DNA of 64,000 nucleotides. Origin: Gambelia wislizenii. Lineage: Eukaryota > Chordata > Lepidosauria > Squamata > Crotaphytidae. A program made the translations under genes and the position numbers. Every line of letters starts with the position of its first letter. Within the stretch, counting starts at the first letter, position 1. Under the pieces are notes generated by a model, which made no database searches, was not told the DNA's origin, and saw only the letters and a program-made list of their open reading frames with translations. The stretch is from assembly GCA_030847615.1 (NCBI GenBank), contig JAUMIR010000003.1:34594501-34658500 (forward strand). Reading direction: 5' to 3'. This document shows positions 21,600 to 32,305 of this stretch, piece after piece.

Positions 21600-23561
21600 T
21601 CCTAAACAGCCTTGATCATGTCTTGCACACTCAGGGCTGTGGCTTGATTGCTTGAGTCTATCCACATGGAATGTGGTCTTCCTCTTTTCCTATTACTTCC
21701 TACCTTACCAAACATCATTGTATTTTCTAGTGAGTCATGTCTTCTCATGGTATGACAATCTCAATTTAGTCATCTTGGCTTCTACGGAGAGCTGAGGCTT
21801 GATTTGCTCTAAGACTCATTTGTCTTTTTAGCAGTCCATGGTATCCATAAAAATCCTCTAGCACCCCAATTCAAATGAATTGCTTTTCTTCCTACCAGCT
21901 TTCTTCACTGTCCAGCTTTCACAACCAGACATAGAAATGGGAAATACACTGGTATGGACACTCCTAACTTTAGTTTTTAGATATGTATCTTTACACTTCT
22001 TGATCTTGTCCTTCAGAACTGCTCTCCTAAATCCTAAGTTTCATCTACACCAGGTGTGATTTACACCCGGCTCCCTGCTGACATATCCTCACTCTGGATC
22101 TGGCCTGTCCCCCTCCCACTGTTACCTGGAGAAAACAGGCCAGAGTCCAAACAGAATGCTAGCCCAACACAGAAGCCACTGCCACCATTTTGCCCACTAA
22201 TGCAGAAGCCAGCCAGGGGTCCCACAGCATGTGACTGCAGGCCCCCTGCATGTGACCAGCCTCAGTCACATGTTGGGGTACTCCTGTCTGGTTTCCGGAA
22301 GAGCCTAGCAGCTGGCAGCAGCAGGGAGGAGCAGCATGCTCAGGCCCAATCTGGTTTTTCACAGTTAACTGGAATTATCCAGGTATTTTCCTGTAATGGG
22401 TTATTGGGCCCTATTCCAGCTTGCCCCCATTCCAGCCCTGTATCTGCCCTCAGGGTCATTTGGACTGCCCAGGAGAAGACTGGAGTAAATGCTTGCATTG
22501 TTTGGACTGCAGGGCTCTGGAACAGGGGCAAGCTGGAGAATTTAGCCAGTGTAGGCAAGCTCCTAATCTTCTCATTTCTTGAGAGCATTCTCCATTCTGA
22601 TTAATGACTGAGATAAGGTATGGAAAATTGTGAACTATTTCAATGTTTTCATCATCTACTTTAAAATTATGTAAATCATCTGTGATCATTATTTTTGTTT
22701 TTTGTTTTAATGTTTGATTGTAAACCTGCCTTTGCACTTTTTTCATTGACTTTCTTTAGTAATCATTCCAAGTCTTCTCTATTTTCTGCTAGTAGTATGG
22801 TGTCATCTGCATATCTTAAACTGTTGATGTTCCTTCCTTCAGTTTTCATGCTTTCTTCCTCCAAGGCTAATCCTCCTTTATGTATGATATGTTCAGGGTG
22901 GTAAAATGCAGCCTTGCCTGACCCCCTTGCCAATTGGAAACCATTCTGTTTCTCTGTATGCTGTCCTGATGGTAGCCTCTTGTCCTGAGTACAAGTTACA
23001 CATCAGGACAATCAAATGTTGTGGCAGACTCATTTCTTTAAGACCAAACTGTTAGTTGAAGAGATCTACACAATCAAAAGCTATCCTATAATATATAAAG
23101 CACAGGCTGATTTTTTCTTGAAATTCTTTGATGCACTCCATTATCCAACACAATATGATCCCTAGTACCTTTTCCTTTCCTTAATTCAGCTTGAACATCT
23201 GCAATTTCTCACTCCATATATGGTCAAAGTCTTTGTTGTAGAATTTTGAGCATCAATTTGCTTGTATAGGAAATTAATGCAATGGTCCTGTGATTACTGC
23301 AAGCCCTGTTGTCCCCTTTCTTGGGGATTTGTTTGTATACTGTTTCCAATCTGTGGGCCATTGTTTTGTTTTCCATATTTGTTGATATATTTTAGTTAGA
23401 ATTAGAGTAGATTCTGTCTCTGTGGCTTGGAGCAGCTCTACCGGTATGCCATCTGTTCCTGGCGATTTATTTCTCACAAGTGTTCTGGGTGAAGCTTCCA
23501 CTTCACTTTCTAAAATTGGAGGTTCATCTTCGTATGGTTCTTTGTTGAATATGTCTATCAA
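21600..23561 (-). pseudogene. BovB ORF2 remnant (RT and C-terminal domain)
   Basis: Visible in minus-strand order: IFNKEPYEDEPPILESEVEA and NKSPGTDGIPVELLQATETE (RT fingers, 23300-23560), then IWKTKQWPTDWKQ. After a damaged stretch covering the palm comes TKIMITDDLHNFKVDDENIE with a VHNFPYL.SVINQNGECSQE segment (22570-22690). Across the MITE come the SGCESWTVKK-type block and the LRVPWTAKK-like region near 21830-21920. The YADD core region (22750-22850) is frameshifted. The protein supplied endonuclease and RT for BovB and probably for BovB-tailed SINEs; this copy is dead. Confidence 0.78.
22032..22559. mobile_element. hAT-like MITE inside BovB
   Basis: BovB sequence stops and resumes across this 528-bp insert. 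The flanks carry ctcctaaa (22023-22030) and ctcctaat (22560-22567), an 8-bp duplication with one mismatch, as for hAT elements. The ends share CTACACYRGG in inverted orientation. The insert aligns in reverse with 33838-34365 (shared phrases catctaca, gctccctgctg, gttacc, catgtga). No transposase is coded; the 182-codon plus-strand frame crossing it is accidental. Confidence 0.75.
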
Positions 23562-23696
23562 CCTTTTATAATTTTTATATAGTTCTTCTATGTATTGTTT
23601 TCATCATTTGAGTGGGTGAGTTTGAATTTTTTAAAAACTCTTGGGAGAGGCTGCTTGTTGCTGAGGGAGGGGTGGAGCTTCTGTGAGTCACATCTA

Positions 23697-23708
23697 GCTC
23701 TATATAAC
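23697..23708 (+). promoter_or_regulatory. TATA-like box in CR1 5' UTR
   Basis: The sequence gctctatataac sits about 310 bp upstream of the ORF1 ATG at 24014. The same box occurs in each monomer of the other CR1 (minus strand, near 59161 and 59446). Whether it functions is inferred from position and conservation only. Confidence 0.45.
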
Positions 23709-24013
23709 TCCTCCTAGAGGCACACGCCTAACTGCGCATGAATTTTATCAACCAAGCAAAACTATAGCAACAAACTTTCTTTTAGAGGTTCTCCTTTACA
23801 AATTTTTATTTTTTAAAAAAATACTTTTGAGGGTTTCTTGCTTAGAGGAAGTGAAGCAGTAACTTGCCTTCAGAACGAGCTTGCAGCCAGGAGATCTCTA
23901 TAAAGTTATATTCCCAGTAGACTGAGCTCACTGACAGAGATTGGTGAATACTGGAGGATTTTTTGAGGGGAAGCCCACAGTCCTGTTTCACTGATTACTT
24001 AAGACTTCTCAGC

Positions 24014-24972
24014 ATGGACACTGAGGGAACTGCTGCAGTCACCTGCAACACTTGTGGGATGTTTGTCTTCTTCTCTACAGATGTGGGGAATTTCACATGC
24101 ACCAAGTACAAGTTGGTAGCCCTCTTGGAGGAGAAAGTCCAGCAGCTGGAGACCCGTGTAGCTACACTTCACCATATTTGTGAGCAAGAGGTTTTCCTGG
24201 ACAGAATGGAATGAACAGTCTTGGGCAGGGACCACAAAGAGGAAGTTGCTGGGGAGGAGAGGTTCACTTCACATACACAGGAGGTAGACAGCTGGAGGAA
24301 TGTCACACACAGAAGTAGAAAAAACAGGGTTTGTTCTGGCAGCTGGCAGCTACAGAATTGATTTGAAGCTCTCTCCCTTATCAAGGACAATGAGGAAGAA
24401 CAGCATCAACAGGCTTCAGGGGCAGAGCAGGGAACCTTCAGAGTACCACTGCAAGGAACAGCCACTGCTAAGCTTCGAGGGAGGTGTGTGATGGTGGGGG
24501 ATTCCTTGCTGAGGGGTACAGAAGCAGTGATTTGTGGGCCTGACAAGATGTGTTGTCTCCCTGGGGCAAAGATCCATGATGTGATGGAGAGGCTGACAAG
24601 ACTGGTCAAGCCTACTGATCATTGCCCCTTCCTTTTGGTCCATGTGGGAACCAATGATACTGCAAGGCACAGCTTTATGAAGATCAGAAGAGATTATGAG
24701 GCTCTGGGGATGAAGCTGAAATGGATGCACATGTCATCATCTCGTATCTTCTGCAAGATGAAGGGCATGGTCCAGGAAGGGAGAGGAAAATAGCTGATGT
24801 AAACAACTGGCTCCATAGATGATGTCACTGAGAATGATTTGGATTCTTGGATCATGGGCTGCAGTTCCATGAGAGGGAACTTCTGGCAAGGAATGGGGTG
24901 CATCTCACACCAGTTGTCAGAAATGTTTTTGCCAACAGTCTCAAGAATTTGATCAGGAGGGCTTTAAACTGA
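24014..24972 (+). pseudogene. CR1 ORF1 (zinc/coiled-coil plus SGNH esterase)
   Basis: The ATG at 24014 starts DTEGTAAVTCNTCGMFVF, a Cys-rich N-terminus, followed by a coiled-coil (LVALLEEKVQQLETRVATLHH). A TGA interrupts near codon 67. Other frames then hold the esterase part: VGDSLLRGTEAV (block I serine), FLLVHVGTNDTARHS (GTND block) and, near 24885, a damaged region before the final block. Comparison with the copy at 57839 shows several indels. It ends with TGA at 24970, five bases before the ORF2 ATG at 24978. ORF1 of CR1 is thought to bind RNA and assist integration. Confidence 0.82.
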
Positions 24973-24977
24973 AACAT

Positions 24978-26185
24978 ATGGGGGAAGGAGACAGTATTCT
25001 GGAAGGCAAAGGGGCTGGAGAAAATAGTCAAACTGTCATAGAAGGAACAAGGCAAACAGTGCAACGACCCAACAGTGGGAGGCAAAAAAACTTGCACAGG
25101 CAGCAAGTAAAGGGAACACGTTGTTTTAGATGTCTCTACACTAATACTCAGAGCATGGGAAATAAGCAAGATGAACTTGAACTCCTAGCACAATGAAGCA
25201 AATATGATATAATAGGCATTACTGGAACCTGATGGGATGAGTCTCATGATTGGAATGTAGGAATAGAGGGGAATAACCTTTTCAAGACAAACAGGCCAAA
25301 CAGGAAAGGAGGAGGAATAGCATTATATGTCAGGGATATTTACACCAGTGAAGAGATCCATGACATCAATACTGGAAGCCAGGTGGAGAGCACCTGGGTA
25401 AAAATTAGAGGGGAGGGAAACAACAGGGATGTTATTGTGGGACTCTACTACAGACCCCCAAGTCAGACGGAGGAATTGGATGATGCCTTTCTAGAGCAGA
25501 TGACCACACATGCAGAGAGGAGAGATGTAGTAGTGATGGGTGACTTCAACTACCCTGATATTTGCTGGAAATCTAACTCAACCAAAACTTCAAGGTCTAG
25601 CAAATTCCTTACTTGCCTGGAAGACAATTTCATGGTCCAAAAGGTGGAAGAGGCAACAAGGGGTCAGCTATTTTAGATCTGATCCTAACCAACAGGGATG
25701 ACCTGGTTAATAGGGTGCAAGTGGTGGGATCTTTAGGTGATAGTGATCATCTTTTCCTGGAGTTTGTTATACAATGGAAAGGAAAAGCCAGGCATAGTCA
25801 GACACGCATTCTAGATTTTAGGAGAGCTGATTTCAATAAATTCAGGGAAATACTGGGGGTGATCACATGGTCAGGAATACTAAAAGAGAAAGGACTTCAA
25901 GACAGATGGGACTTTCTCAAAAAGGAGATACTTAAGGCACAATTTCAAACAGTACCAATGAGGAAGAAAAATGGAAGGGGTTTCAAGAAACCAGGATGGA
26001 TGACTAAAGAACTTCCAATGGAGCTACGTTTAAAATGGAACATGTATAAGAAATGGAAAAGGGGGGAAATCACCAAAGAAGAATTCAAACAGATAGTGAA
26101 CACGTGTAGGAGTAAAGTCAGAAAAGCTAAAGTGCAGAATGAGCTCAGGCTCGCTAGAGAGGTTGTGAATAAGATGCTACTGAGT
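24978..26185 (+). pseudogene. CR1 ORF2, endonuclease part
   Basis: Frames in order contain CLYTNTQSMGNKQDELELL (endonuclease motif with the catalytic Asn), a degraded ITGT region where the TETW glutamate should be, [56 protein letters not shown] and GDSDHLFLEF (SDH motif). It then runs through the linker KKPGWMTKELPMELRLKWNMYKKWKRGEITKEEF. Two or more stops and a frameshift near 25670 break it. APE-type endonuclease normally nicks the genomic target; here the RT is missing. Confidence 0.82.
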
Positions 26186-26189
26186 GTAT

Positions 26190-26551
26190 CACTCTCTGGC
26201 TTTTCTTCGCAAACAAAGATTCAGGAAGGATTCATCCCGTGCTTTCTGCAAGCACGCTGATGACTAAAAAGACCAATCTGAGATAAACAAGTCTGGTTGC
26301 AGAAAGCACAGCAGAAGGTCTCCTTGGGTGATGTTTCCGGGTTGTGATTCTTTCTGTGTTGTCATTTCTCTTCAAGACTTTTTTGGCGTGAGTTCTCAAA
26401 TAAGGCTGCAGCATCGTGGATAGTGCGTCTCCATGCCTCCCGATGTGAGGCCAGGGCGGACCATTGTTGGTGATCAATTTGGCTGAACCTGTGATGTTGT
26501 TTCGGGGAGTCCTTGTATCGCTTTTTTGGAGCGACCCTCTTACGCTGACCC
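26190..26551 (-). mobile_element. Vingi-like LINE 3' part, sense half of an inverted copy
   Basis: On the minus strand, from MGQRKRVAPKKRYKDSPKQHH to the family 3' terminus with the AG-type tail, this matches 14622-14990. It joins head-to-head at about 26551 with a plus-strand RT fragment of the same kind of element. Confidence 0.78.
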
Positions 26552-26985
26552 ATGGCAATAGGAGTACTACAGATATGGTATTTGTCCTTAGACAACTGCA
26601 AGAGAAACGTAGAGAGCAGAACAAGGATCTCGATGTAACATTTGTCAACCTCACCAAAGCCTTCAACACTGTGAGTAGAAAAGGTCTGTGGCAGATCCTG
26701 GAAAGACTAGGATGTCCCTCCAAATTCCTTAAAATGATTATCTTGCTACACCAGGGCCAGCATGGTCAAGTCAGATATGGCGATGCTCTTTCAGAGCCCT
26801 TTCTAATAACCAATGGATTAAAGCAAGGTTGTGATCTTGCTCCAACTTTATTTACAATCTTCTTCAGCATGATGTTCCAAAGAGCTTGAAGAAGAAGATG
26901 GCATCTATATACGTTACCGTACTGTTGGTAGCTTGTTTAACCTAAGCCGTCTGAGTATATCTGCTGCATAGCCAATACTTCCAAC
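26552..26985 (+). pseudogene. RT palm fragment, inverted 5' half of the Vingi-like copy
   Basis: The frame reads NRSTTDMVFVLRQLQEK, then FVNLTKAFNTVSRKGLW (RT motif A region; the usual D of F-x-D-LTKAFD is altered), KMIILLHQGQHGQVR and LITNGLKQGCDLAPTLFTIFF (motif B). After 26890 a GIYIRYRTVGSLFNLSRLS segment follows in a shifted frame. These are the blocks expected upstream of the 3' part at 26190-26551, but in opposite orientation. That is the structure left by twin priming. Confidence 0.75.
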
Positions 26986-26999
26986 AGCAACAGCTTAAC

Positions 27000-27262
27000 A
27001 TGGAGTCTCTCAGTGTCTGCTCACACCCTCTGGAATTCCCTTCCAGGGGAGGCTAGGCTAGTCCTCTTCCTGCTTTCCTTTCACTGGCAGGCAAAGACAT
27101 TTCTGTTCAAGCAGACTTTTAATATGCAGTCACTCTCAGGGAGGTTTTTTATTGGTTGTGTGCTGTGTTTTAACTAATTTCATTTGTGAGCCACCTTGGG
27201 TCCCCCTCTGAGAGAAAGTCAGCATATAAATAAATTCCATCCATCTATCAATCAATCAATTT
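27000..27262 (+). mobile_element. L2-like LINE 3' end
   Basis: The phrases 'ctctggaattcccttccaggggaggctaggc' and 'ggcaaagacatttctgttcaagcagac' correspond to the L2 C-terminus. The end 'gtgagccaccttgggtccccctctgagagaaagtcagcatataaataaat' is the L2-type tail, followed by short CATC/AATC repeats. Confidence 0.72.
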
Positions 27263-27438
27263 TAAAATGGAGGTATAAAGATGAGATTAGTATTTTCCAT
27301 GGTTTCCCTAATTTTTAACCAAAATTCAAAGTCCTTGAGCAACTCAACATATTCCTACTATTTCAGAACTTCAGTGATACTGATAAACAAACAGCAAACC
27401 ATAGCCAAATATGAATATCTTAAGTCACCTTATACTGA

Positions 27439-27769
27439 GGACTTTTTCAGACAAGCCTTACTGCACAAGAAGACTCCGGGAAAGGTACAACGCTCATACG
27501 CAGGAGGGGGTCCTTTTCAGACAGCACTGTTCCTCTTGCAGCATCGTCCGTGACAGTTCCGTGTCCCAGCTACAGCAACCACACCATTTTTTACTCACGG
27601 ACAACTTCCATGAGTAAAAAATGGCACGGTTGCTGTAGATGGGACATGGAACCATCATGGATGATGCCGCAAGAAGGACAGCAGTGTCCGAAAAGGACCC
27701 CCTGCCATGCAACAGTGCTGTACCTCTCCGAGAGTCTTCTTGCATGGTAAGGCTTGTCTGAAAAAGTCC
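27439..27769. mobile_element. Palindromic Harbinger-like MITE, TGA duplication
   Basis: The whole 331-bp element is an inverted repeat. The left arm begins ggactttttcagacaagccttac and the right arm ends with its complement. The inner arms also pair (cattttttactcacgg... against ...atgagtaaaaaatgg). TGA flanks both sides (27436-27438, 27770-27772). It shares terminal GGACTTTWTCA with the elements at 31363, 35342, 45908 and 61479. Confidence 0.85.
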
Positions 27770-28029
27770 TGAGTCTAACATTAGTTCATCTAGCTCTGTG
27801 TTACCTTCACTGACTGGCAATGGCTCTCATGTGTTTTTCCACTGAAATATTGCCCCTGTTTTAGGAGACCACCAGACCTCTACAAAATACTAAAATTCAA
27901 TTGACAGGTTAAGAAGAGGAATGTCTGTATAGCAGAGCATTCCCCCAACCCTGTTTTCAGTTATGCAATATGCATCATGTTTACATGGACATTCAGAGGG
28001 AAAGGAAGGAATTGCGACTGTGTGCTTAC

Positions 28030-28649
28030 GGGTTGGTCCAGATGGTGAAATAAATCCTCATGGAATCTGGGGGGTGGGTGGGAATCCCATGTATCCAAAT
28101 GGGATCCCTTAGTGTTCTGTCATTTTTGGAGGAAAGGGGAGCAAAATTCAGGAAAACTGTGGGGGGGAAGCCTTCAGAGCTTTCCCCAAGTTTTTAAAAA
28201 ACTGCTGAGAAAATGCACACTCCCACTCATTAGGACAACCAAATCGCAGTGCAGCGCATTCCTGAAGAGGGTAGCTGATTGGTTGGACATGCGCAGGGGC
28301 GGAGCTTGCTAACAAGGCAGTGCCTGGAACCACCATGTTGGATTGCCGCCATAGCAATTGTGCACTGAGTTGTCAATGCAGACTTTCTTTCTTTTTTATT
28401 GTTTAAATGGAAGATTGGTCTTTCACACCTTGGATTTGTTTGGTGGGGGCAAGTTGGAGAGTATAGAACCACAGGTAATTCACTCACACACACCATCTTG
28501 ATTCGCTGGCATGCCTCTTTGAAAAGCAAACATGGATAGCTTCACACACCAGCAACCTTGCAAAACGATCTTTGGAACAGATGAAAGCTTCTGAGAACTA
28601 GCATAGGTTCACACCAATCCACATTTTATTCCATCATCTAGACCGGCCC
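28030..28649. mobile_element. GGG-ended MITE, complete copy
   Basis: Terminal repeats GGG(T/C)(T/C)GGTCYAGATGRTG face each other at 28030 and 28649. The phrases 'gattggttggacatgcgcaggggcgg' and 'aagctatccatgtttg' (minus strand) are shared with the 43745 copy in reverse. No transposase ORF. Flanks give no convincing duplication, so I leave the superfamily open. Confidence 0.78.
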
Positions 28650-29506
28650 TATGTTTTACTTGACTATTCACAAGGATTGTCAAACCTACCTCAGGGCTAA
28701 ACCAGGCCTTGACTTGACACATAGCCCTACACTGGAAGATGGGGAACATATTGAACTCTGTTTCTGGTGCTAGAGAGGAAAGACAAAGAAGCTTTCCTTC
28801 CCCACAGATTGTGCTTCTATATGATTGCATTACTGACATGCCTGTAATTAAAGGAAAACTTGAAATGCTTCATGCTACATATCAATGAAAAATCTAGCTT
28901 GATCCCCCATCATCTGTTGCTGACTGTCTTTCCTTCTCAATCCCCTTCCCCATTAGAAGAGAGATGGTAGAAAGGTCTATCATCTCCCCTTGTATTGGGT
29001 AATACCAATTTCAGTTTTATCTGTATGTTAGCTAGCAGTATGAATTTTTCTCGTGGTGTTTAACACAAAAGTAAGAAAAATGTATTAATAAAAAATGAAT
29101 CCACAATCACAAAAAACCTAATACAGCAAATTAATGCATCAAAAATACATACAGTCATGTGGCTTTATTTTTGTTGAATAAATCATGACACAGTGTAATA
29201 CGTCATGTTCATCTGAGCTTGTATTTACCTAATTTTAAGAGTTGCTAAGGAACAGATGATTGTTATTATGTCTTTATATGTAAAACCATAGATTTCAAAG
29301 AGGGTGTACTTTCTTTTTCACACGACTGTAAATGATAATTACACATCAAACAATTCATCAAAATATTACTAAGTATAAGAACAAGAAACCAAATTATATA
29401 ATAAGAATAGTTGGTATCTACTAGATCATAATAGTATCTCAAAATGGCAACGTTATGAATAATAAAACAAACCAATTTAACAATAACAATAACAATAATA
29501 AACAGG
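28650..29506. other. No gene seen
   Basis: AT-rich stretch without recognised gene or repeat. Confidence 0.45.
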
Positions 29507-29771
29507 AAGGCAGTGTGGTATAGTGGTTTGAGTGTTTGACTATGACTCTGGAGAACAGGGTTTGAATCCCTGCTCAGACATGAAAACCCACTGGGTAACC
29601 TTGGACAAATCACACTCTCTCGGCCTCAGAGGAAGGCAATGGCAAACCTTCTCTGAACAAACTGTGCCAAGAAAACCCTGTGATAGGTTTGCCTTAGGGT
29701 CATAATAAGTTGGAAATGACTTGAAGGCACACAACAACAACAGCAACAACAACAACAACAACAACAACAAC
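29507..29771 (+). mobile_element. Sauria-SINE-like element, complete
   Basis: A box 'tggtatagtggtttgagtg' (29517-29535), B box 'gggtttgaatccc' (29558-29570), full body, and the tail 'gggtcataataagttggaaatgacttgaaggcacac' followed by (AAC)n to 29771. This is the best-preserved SINE of its kind in the window. Confidence 0.9.
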
Positions 29772-30003
29772 TCTTCCAATAGAACAAGCAATGTCCAATA
29801 GGAGAAATCTATTGAAACAAGAAATACCCAGTTAAATACCCAGTTATGGTTTACATAAACTAAACAATTTACAAGGGAACACCTAAATCTGGAAATACAT
29901 AATTAACAGCTGATGACATTACAGACTAGGCTGTATCAGAGCTATGTTATAATTTAAACTCCCTATAAATAAACTTAATTAATATGTCCTGGCTGCTGAC
30001 ATA

Positions 30004-30203
30004 CAGTGTTGTTGTGTGCCACCAAGTCATGGGGTTTTCTTGACAGAATTTGTTCAGAGGAGGTTTGCCATTGCCTTCCTCTGAGGCTGAGTGAATGTGA
30101 CTTGCCCAATGTGACCCAGTAGGTTTCTATGGCTGATCAGGATTCGAATCCTAGTCTCCCACTGTCCTAGCCCAACACTCAAACCACTACACCATGCTGA
30201 CAT
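30004..30203 (-). mobile_element. Sauria-SINE-like element, minus strand
   Basis: On the minus strand: head 'tggtgtagtggtttgagtgttgggctaggacag', B box 'ggattcgaatcc', and a tail shortened to 'gacttggtggcacacaac'. The 'gggtcgccataagtcgga' part of the tail is deleted. Confidence 0.8.
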
Positions 30204-30281
30204 ATCTTATCACAGTCTAATCCCCTCTTCCTTCACTCACTCACTAGGAAGACAGAAGTTTTCAAAGAAGGAACTGTAGTA

Positions 30282-31282
30282 CCGTATATTCCAGCGTATA
30301 AGACGACTTTTGAGCACTCAAAAGTGCACTCCAAAATTGACAGTCATCCTATACACCGGATACACTTTGCTTCGCCCACCTGCCTATCTCCTGCCTCTTC
30401 GCAAACGGAGCGAAGAGGCAGGAGATGGGGCAGGGGGGTGAAGCAAAGTGTTTTGAGGATCATTCGCCCCCCTCCTCTGCCTTCTCCCCCTTTGGGGAAC
30501 AACGGAAGACAGAGGAGGGGGGCGAACATTGCGGTTTGCCGCAGCCGCCGCTGGATCGCTTCTGCAGCGGCCGAGGCAAACCCGCGATTCGCCCCCTCTC
30601 CCCACTTTCCTGGAAGGTCGGGAGAAGGGGCGAACGTGCCCCGTTTGGCCGCACAGCCTGCGGATCCCCTCCTGCGCTCCCTCCTGGAAGGGAGCGCCGG
30701 AGGGGCATGCGGAGGCTGCGTGGCCAAACCCGTGATTCGCCCCTTCTCCCCACCTTCCTGGAAGGTGGGGAGAAGGGGCGAACGTGCCCCATTTGGCCGC
30801 ACAGCCTCCGGATCCCCCTCCTGTGCTCCCTCCTGGAAGGGAGCGCAGGAGAGGCATGCGGAGGCTGCGCGGCTAAACCCGCGATTCGCCCCTTCTCCCC
30901 ACCTTCCTGGAAGGTGGGGAGAAGGGGCGAACGTGCCCCGTTTGGCTGCACAGCCTGCGGATCCCCCTCCTGCGCTCTCTCCTGGAAGGGAGCGCAGGAG
31001 GGGCATGCAGAGGCTGCGCGGCCAAACCCGCGATTCGCCCCTTCTCCCCACCTTCCTGGAAGGTGGGTAGAAGGGGCGAACGTGCCCCTTTTGGGCGCAC
31101 AGCCTCCGCATCCTCCTCCTGCGCTCCCTCCTGGAAGGGAGCGCAGGAGGCGCATGCGGGGGCTATGCGTTGGAAGAGGGGGTCGTCTTATAGGGCGAAT
31201 ATATCACAAACTCTGCATTTTACCTTAAAAATTGGGGGGGTCGTCTTATACGCCGGGTCGTCTTATGCGCCGGAATATACGG
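30282..31282. mobile_element. TA-flanked MITE carrying a hairpin minisatellite
   Basis: The ends ccgtatattccagcgtataag (30282) and cttatgcgccggaatatacgg (to 31282) are inverted repeats flanked by TA, as in Tc1/mariner-type elements. Subterminal copies of 'gtcgtcttat' repeat near the right end. The interior is GC- and CpG-rich and made of hairpins and a tandem array (30575-31165). The frames open on both strands here are a result of the stop-poor repeat, not coding. Confidence 0.8.
30575..31165. repeat. 149-bp tandem array, two hairpins per unit
   Basis: The marker aacgtgcc recurs at 30633, 30781, 30930 and 31079 (148, 149 and 149 bp apart), so about four units are present. Each unit holds two long inverted repeats. 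One at 30736-30782 has 23-bp perfect arms around a single T. The other has the form ctcctgcgctccctcc-t-ggaagggagcgcaggag. A third hairpin, ctgcctcttcgc...gcgaagaggcag, lies before the array at 30390-30421. Confidence 0.92.
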
Positions 31283-31362
31283 TAGTTTCTTGCAGCATAA
31301 AATGAGGAAGAAAGGTGGTGAGGAAAGAGGGAGCACCGTTAAGCTAACTGGTTTTTATTTTA

Positions 31363-31943
31363 GGACTTTATCAGACCACCCTCTGTAAAAGTTCTTTTGT
31401 TGGCATATTTTGAAGCATTTTTATGCTGGCAAAAGAACACCCCACCCCTGCACCAGACCTACCTTTAGCAACATGAAAAGGCAGCCCAAGCAGTAAAACA
31501 GCGCATGAACAGAGCTCCGTTTTCTTCTGGGGTTGAGATCTTGCCAAGTCTTGTGAAAAGACATGAGCGCAGCAAATTCAAAAAGTTAAGAAAGAAAAAT
31601 ACATAAAAAGTACGTGCAAGCACAGACACACACTTTAAAAATTACAAGTAAACAAGGAAGGTTAAAAAAAAGTGTGTCCCCTACCTGGTTGTCCCGATCT
31701 CACCCGGAAGTGTTTTGACAATTGATGTTGTATTCACTGAGCACAACGGTGCAAGGACTCAAATGCCAGCAATGCCAGCAACAAAGCGGAAAAGGAAATC
31801 TATTGATGGCTTGGGCCATCAATAAATAGAATGGCTTTTTGACAAGACATGATCGCAAAAGGACGACGTCATATGGCATGCATGCCCTTTCACAATCATT
31901 AGGCATCATTATGCTGCCATATTTGCTGCATCTCATAAAGTCC
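31363..31943 (+). mobile_element. Harbinger-like MITE, TTA duplication
   Basis: TTA flanks both sides (31360-31362 and 31944-31946). The ends are ggactttatcaga and tctcataaagtcc. The body contains 'gatctcacccggaagtgttttgac' and 'ggcatgcatgccctt', shared with 35342-38360 and, reversed, with 61479-62033. Length is 581 bp. No transposase. Confidence 0.87.
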
Positions 31944-32112
31944 TTAGTATGAGCTTTCCACTTCTTCAGAGGCAGTACAGAGTGACAAAAAGAACAGAGG
32001 ACAGAAGGAGCACAAACTTTCTGTCTTCTCACATAGGATGTAACTGCTGGACCTTGATTTTACCAGAGGCAAAGGCACTCAGGCAGTAAAGAGGCTATAA
32101 GATTTTATACAT

Positions 32113-32305
32113 ACTCTAAAGGCACCAGATCCTGCTGATCTTGGAAGCTAAGCAGGGTTTGGTCTGGTTAGTACTTGGATGGGAGACCACCAATGAATAC
32201 CGGGTGTTGTCAAGTATATTTCAGAGGTAGGAATTGACAAAACCACTCGGAATATTCCCTGACTAAGAAAACCCTAGGAGACTTGAAGGCACATAGATAC
32301 ACACA
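32113..32305 (+). mobile_element. 5S-rRNA-derived SINE, best copy
   Basis: The head at 32120-32200 follows 5S rRNA closely: 'gatcttggaagctaagcagggt' (A-box region) and 'tagtacttggatgggagacc' (C-box region), the type 1 pol III internal promoter. The tail 'aggagacttgaaggcacatagatacacac' is BovB-like but lacks the 'gtcaccataagtc' part. Confidence 0.85.

Larger units (their letters stand above)
21518..23606 (-). mobile_element. RTE-BovB LINE, 3' half, with nested MITE
   Basis: On the minus strand this runs from within the RT domain to a BovB 3' end ('ggagtcaccgtaagtcaaagtaaacttgatggcagttatcaacaac'). That tail matches the Sauria SINE tail in the same window, consistent with BovB driving them. The coding sequence is broken by many frameshifts and by a MITE at 22032-22559. 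At its 5' side it meets the start of a CR1 in the opposite orientation. Confidence 0.85.
23607..26185 (+). mobile_element. Older CR1 copy: 5' monomer, ORF1, start of ORF2
   Basis: The copy starts with part of the 5' UTR monomer seen in the 53840-59665 element (ttgaattttttaaaaactcttgggagaggctgc...) including a TATA-like box. It continues through ORF1 and the endonuclease region of ORF2, and stops near 26185 where a Vingi-like insertion begins. No CR1 sequence resumes beyond 27 kb, so the RT half is missing. It is more diverged than the minus-strand element. Confidence 0.85.

Noticed and set aside
22056..22604. 182-codon plus-strand frame
   Set aside because: It spans the hAT-like MITE and continues into antisense BovB sequence, so it is not a gene.
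30324..31228. Long open frames (up to 267 codons) on both strands in the GC-rich MITE
   Set aside because: Several phases on both strands are open at once and code the same Pro/Arg/Gly-rich repeats. This follows from a stop-poor tandem array, not from selection on a protein.
32120..32200. Possible functional 5S rRNA gene
   Set aside because: Only part of the 5S sequence is present, with several changes, and it is joined to a SINE tail. There is no oligo-T terminator just after it and no tandem cluster.
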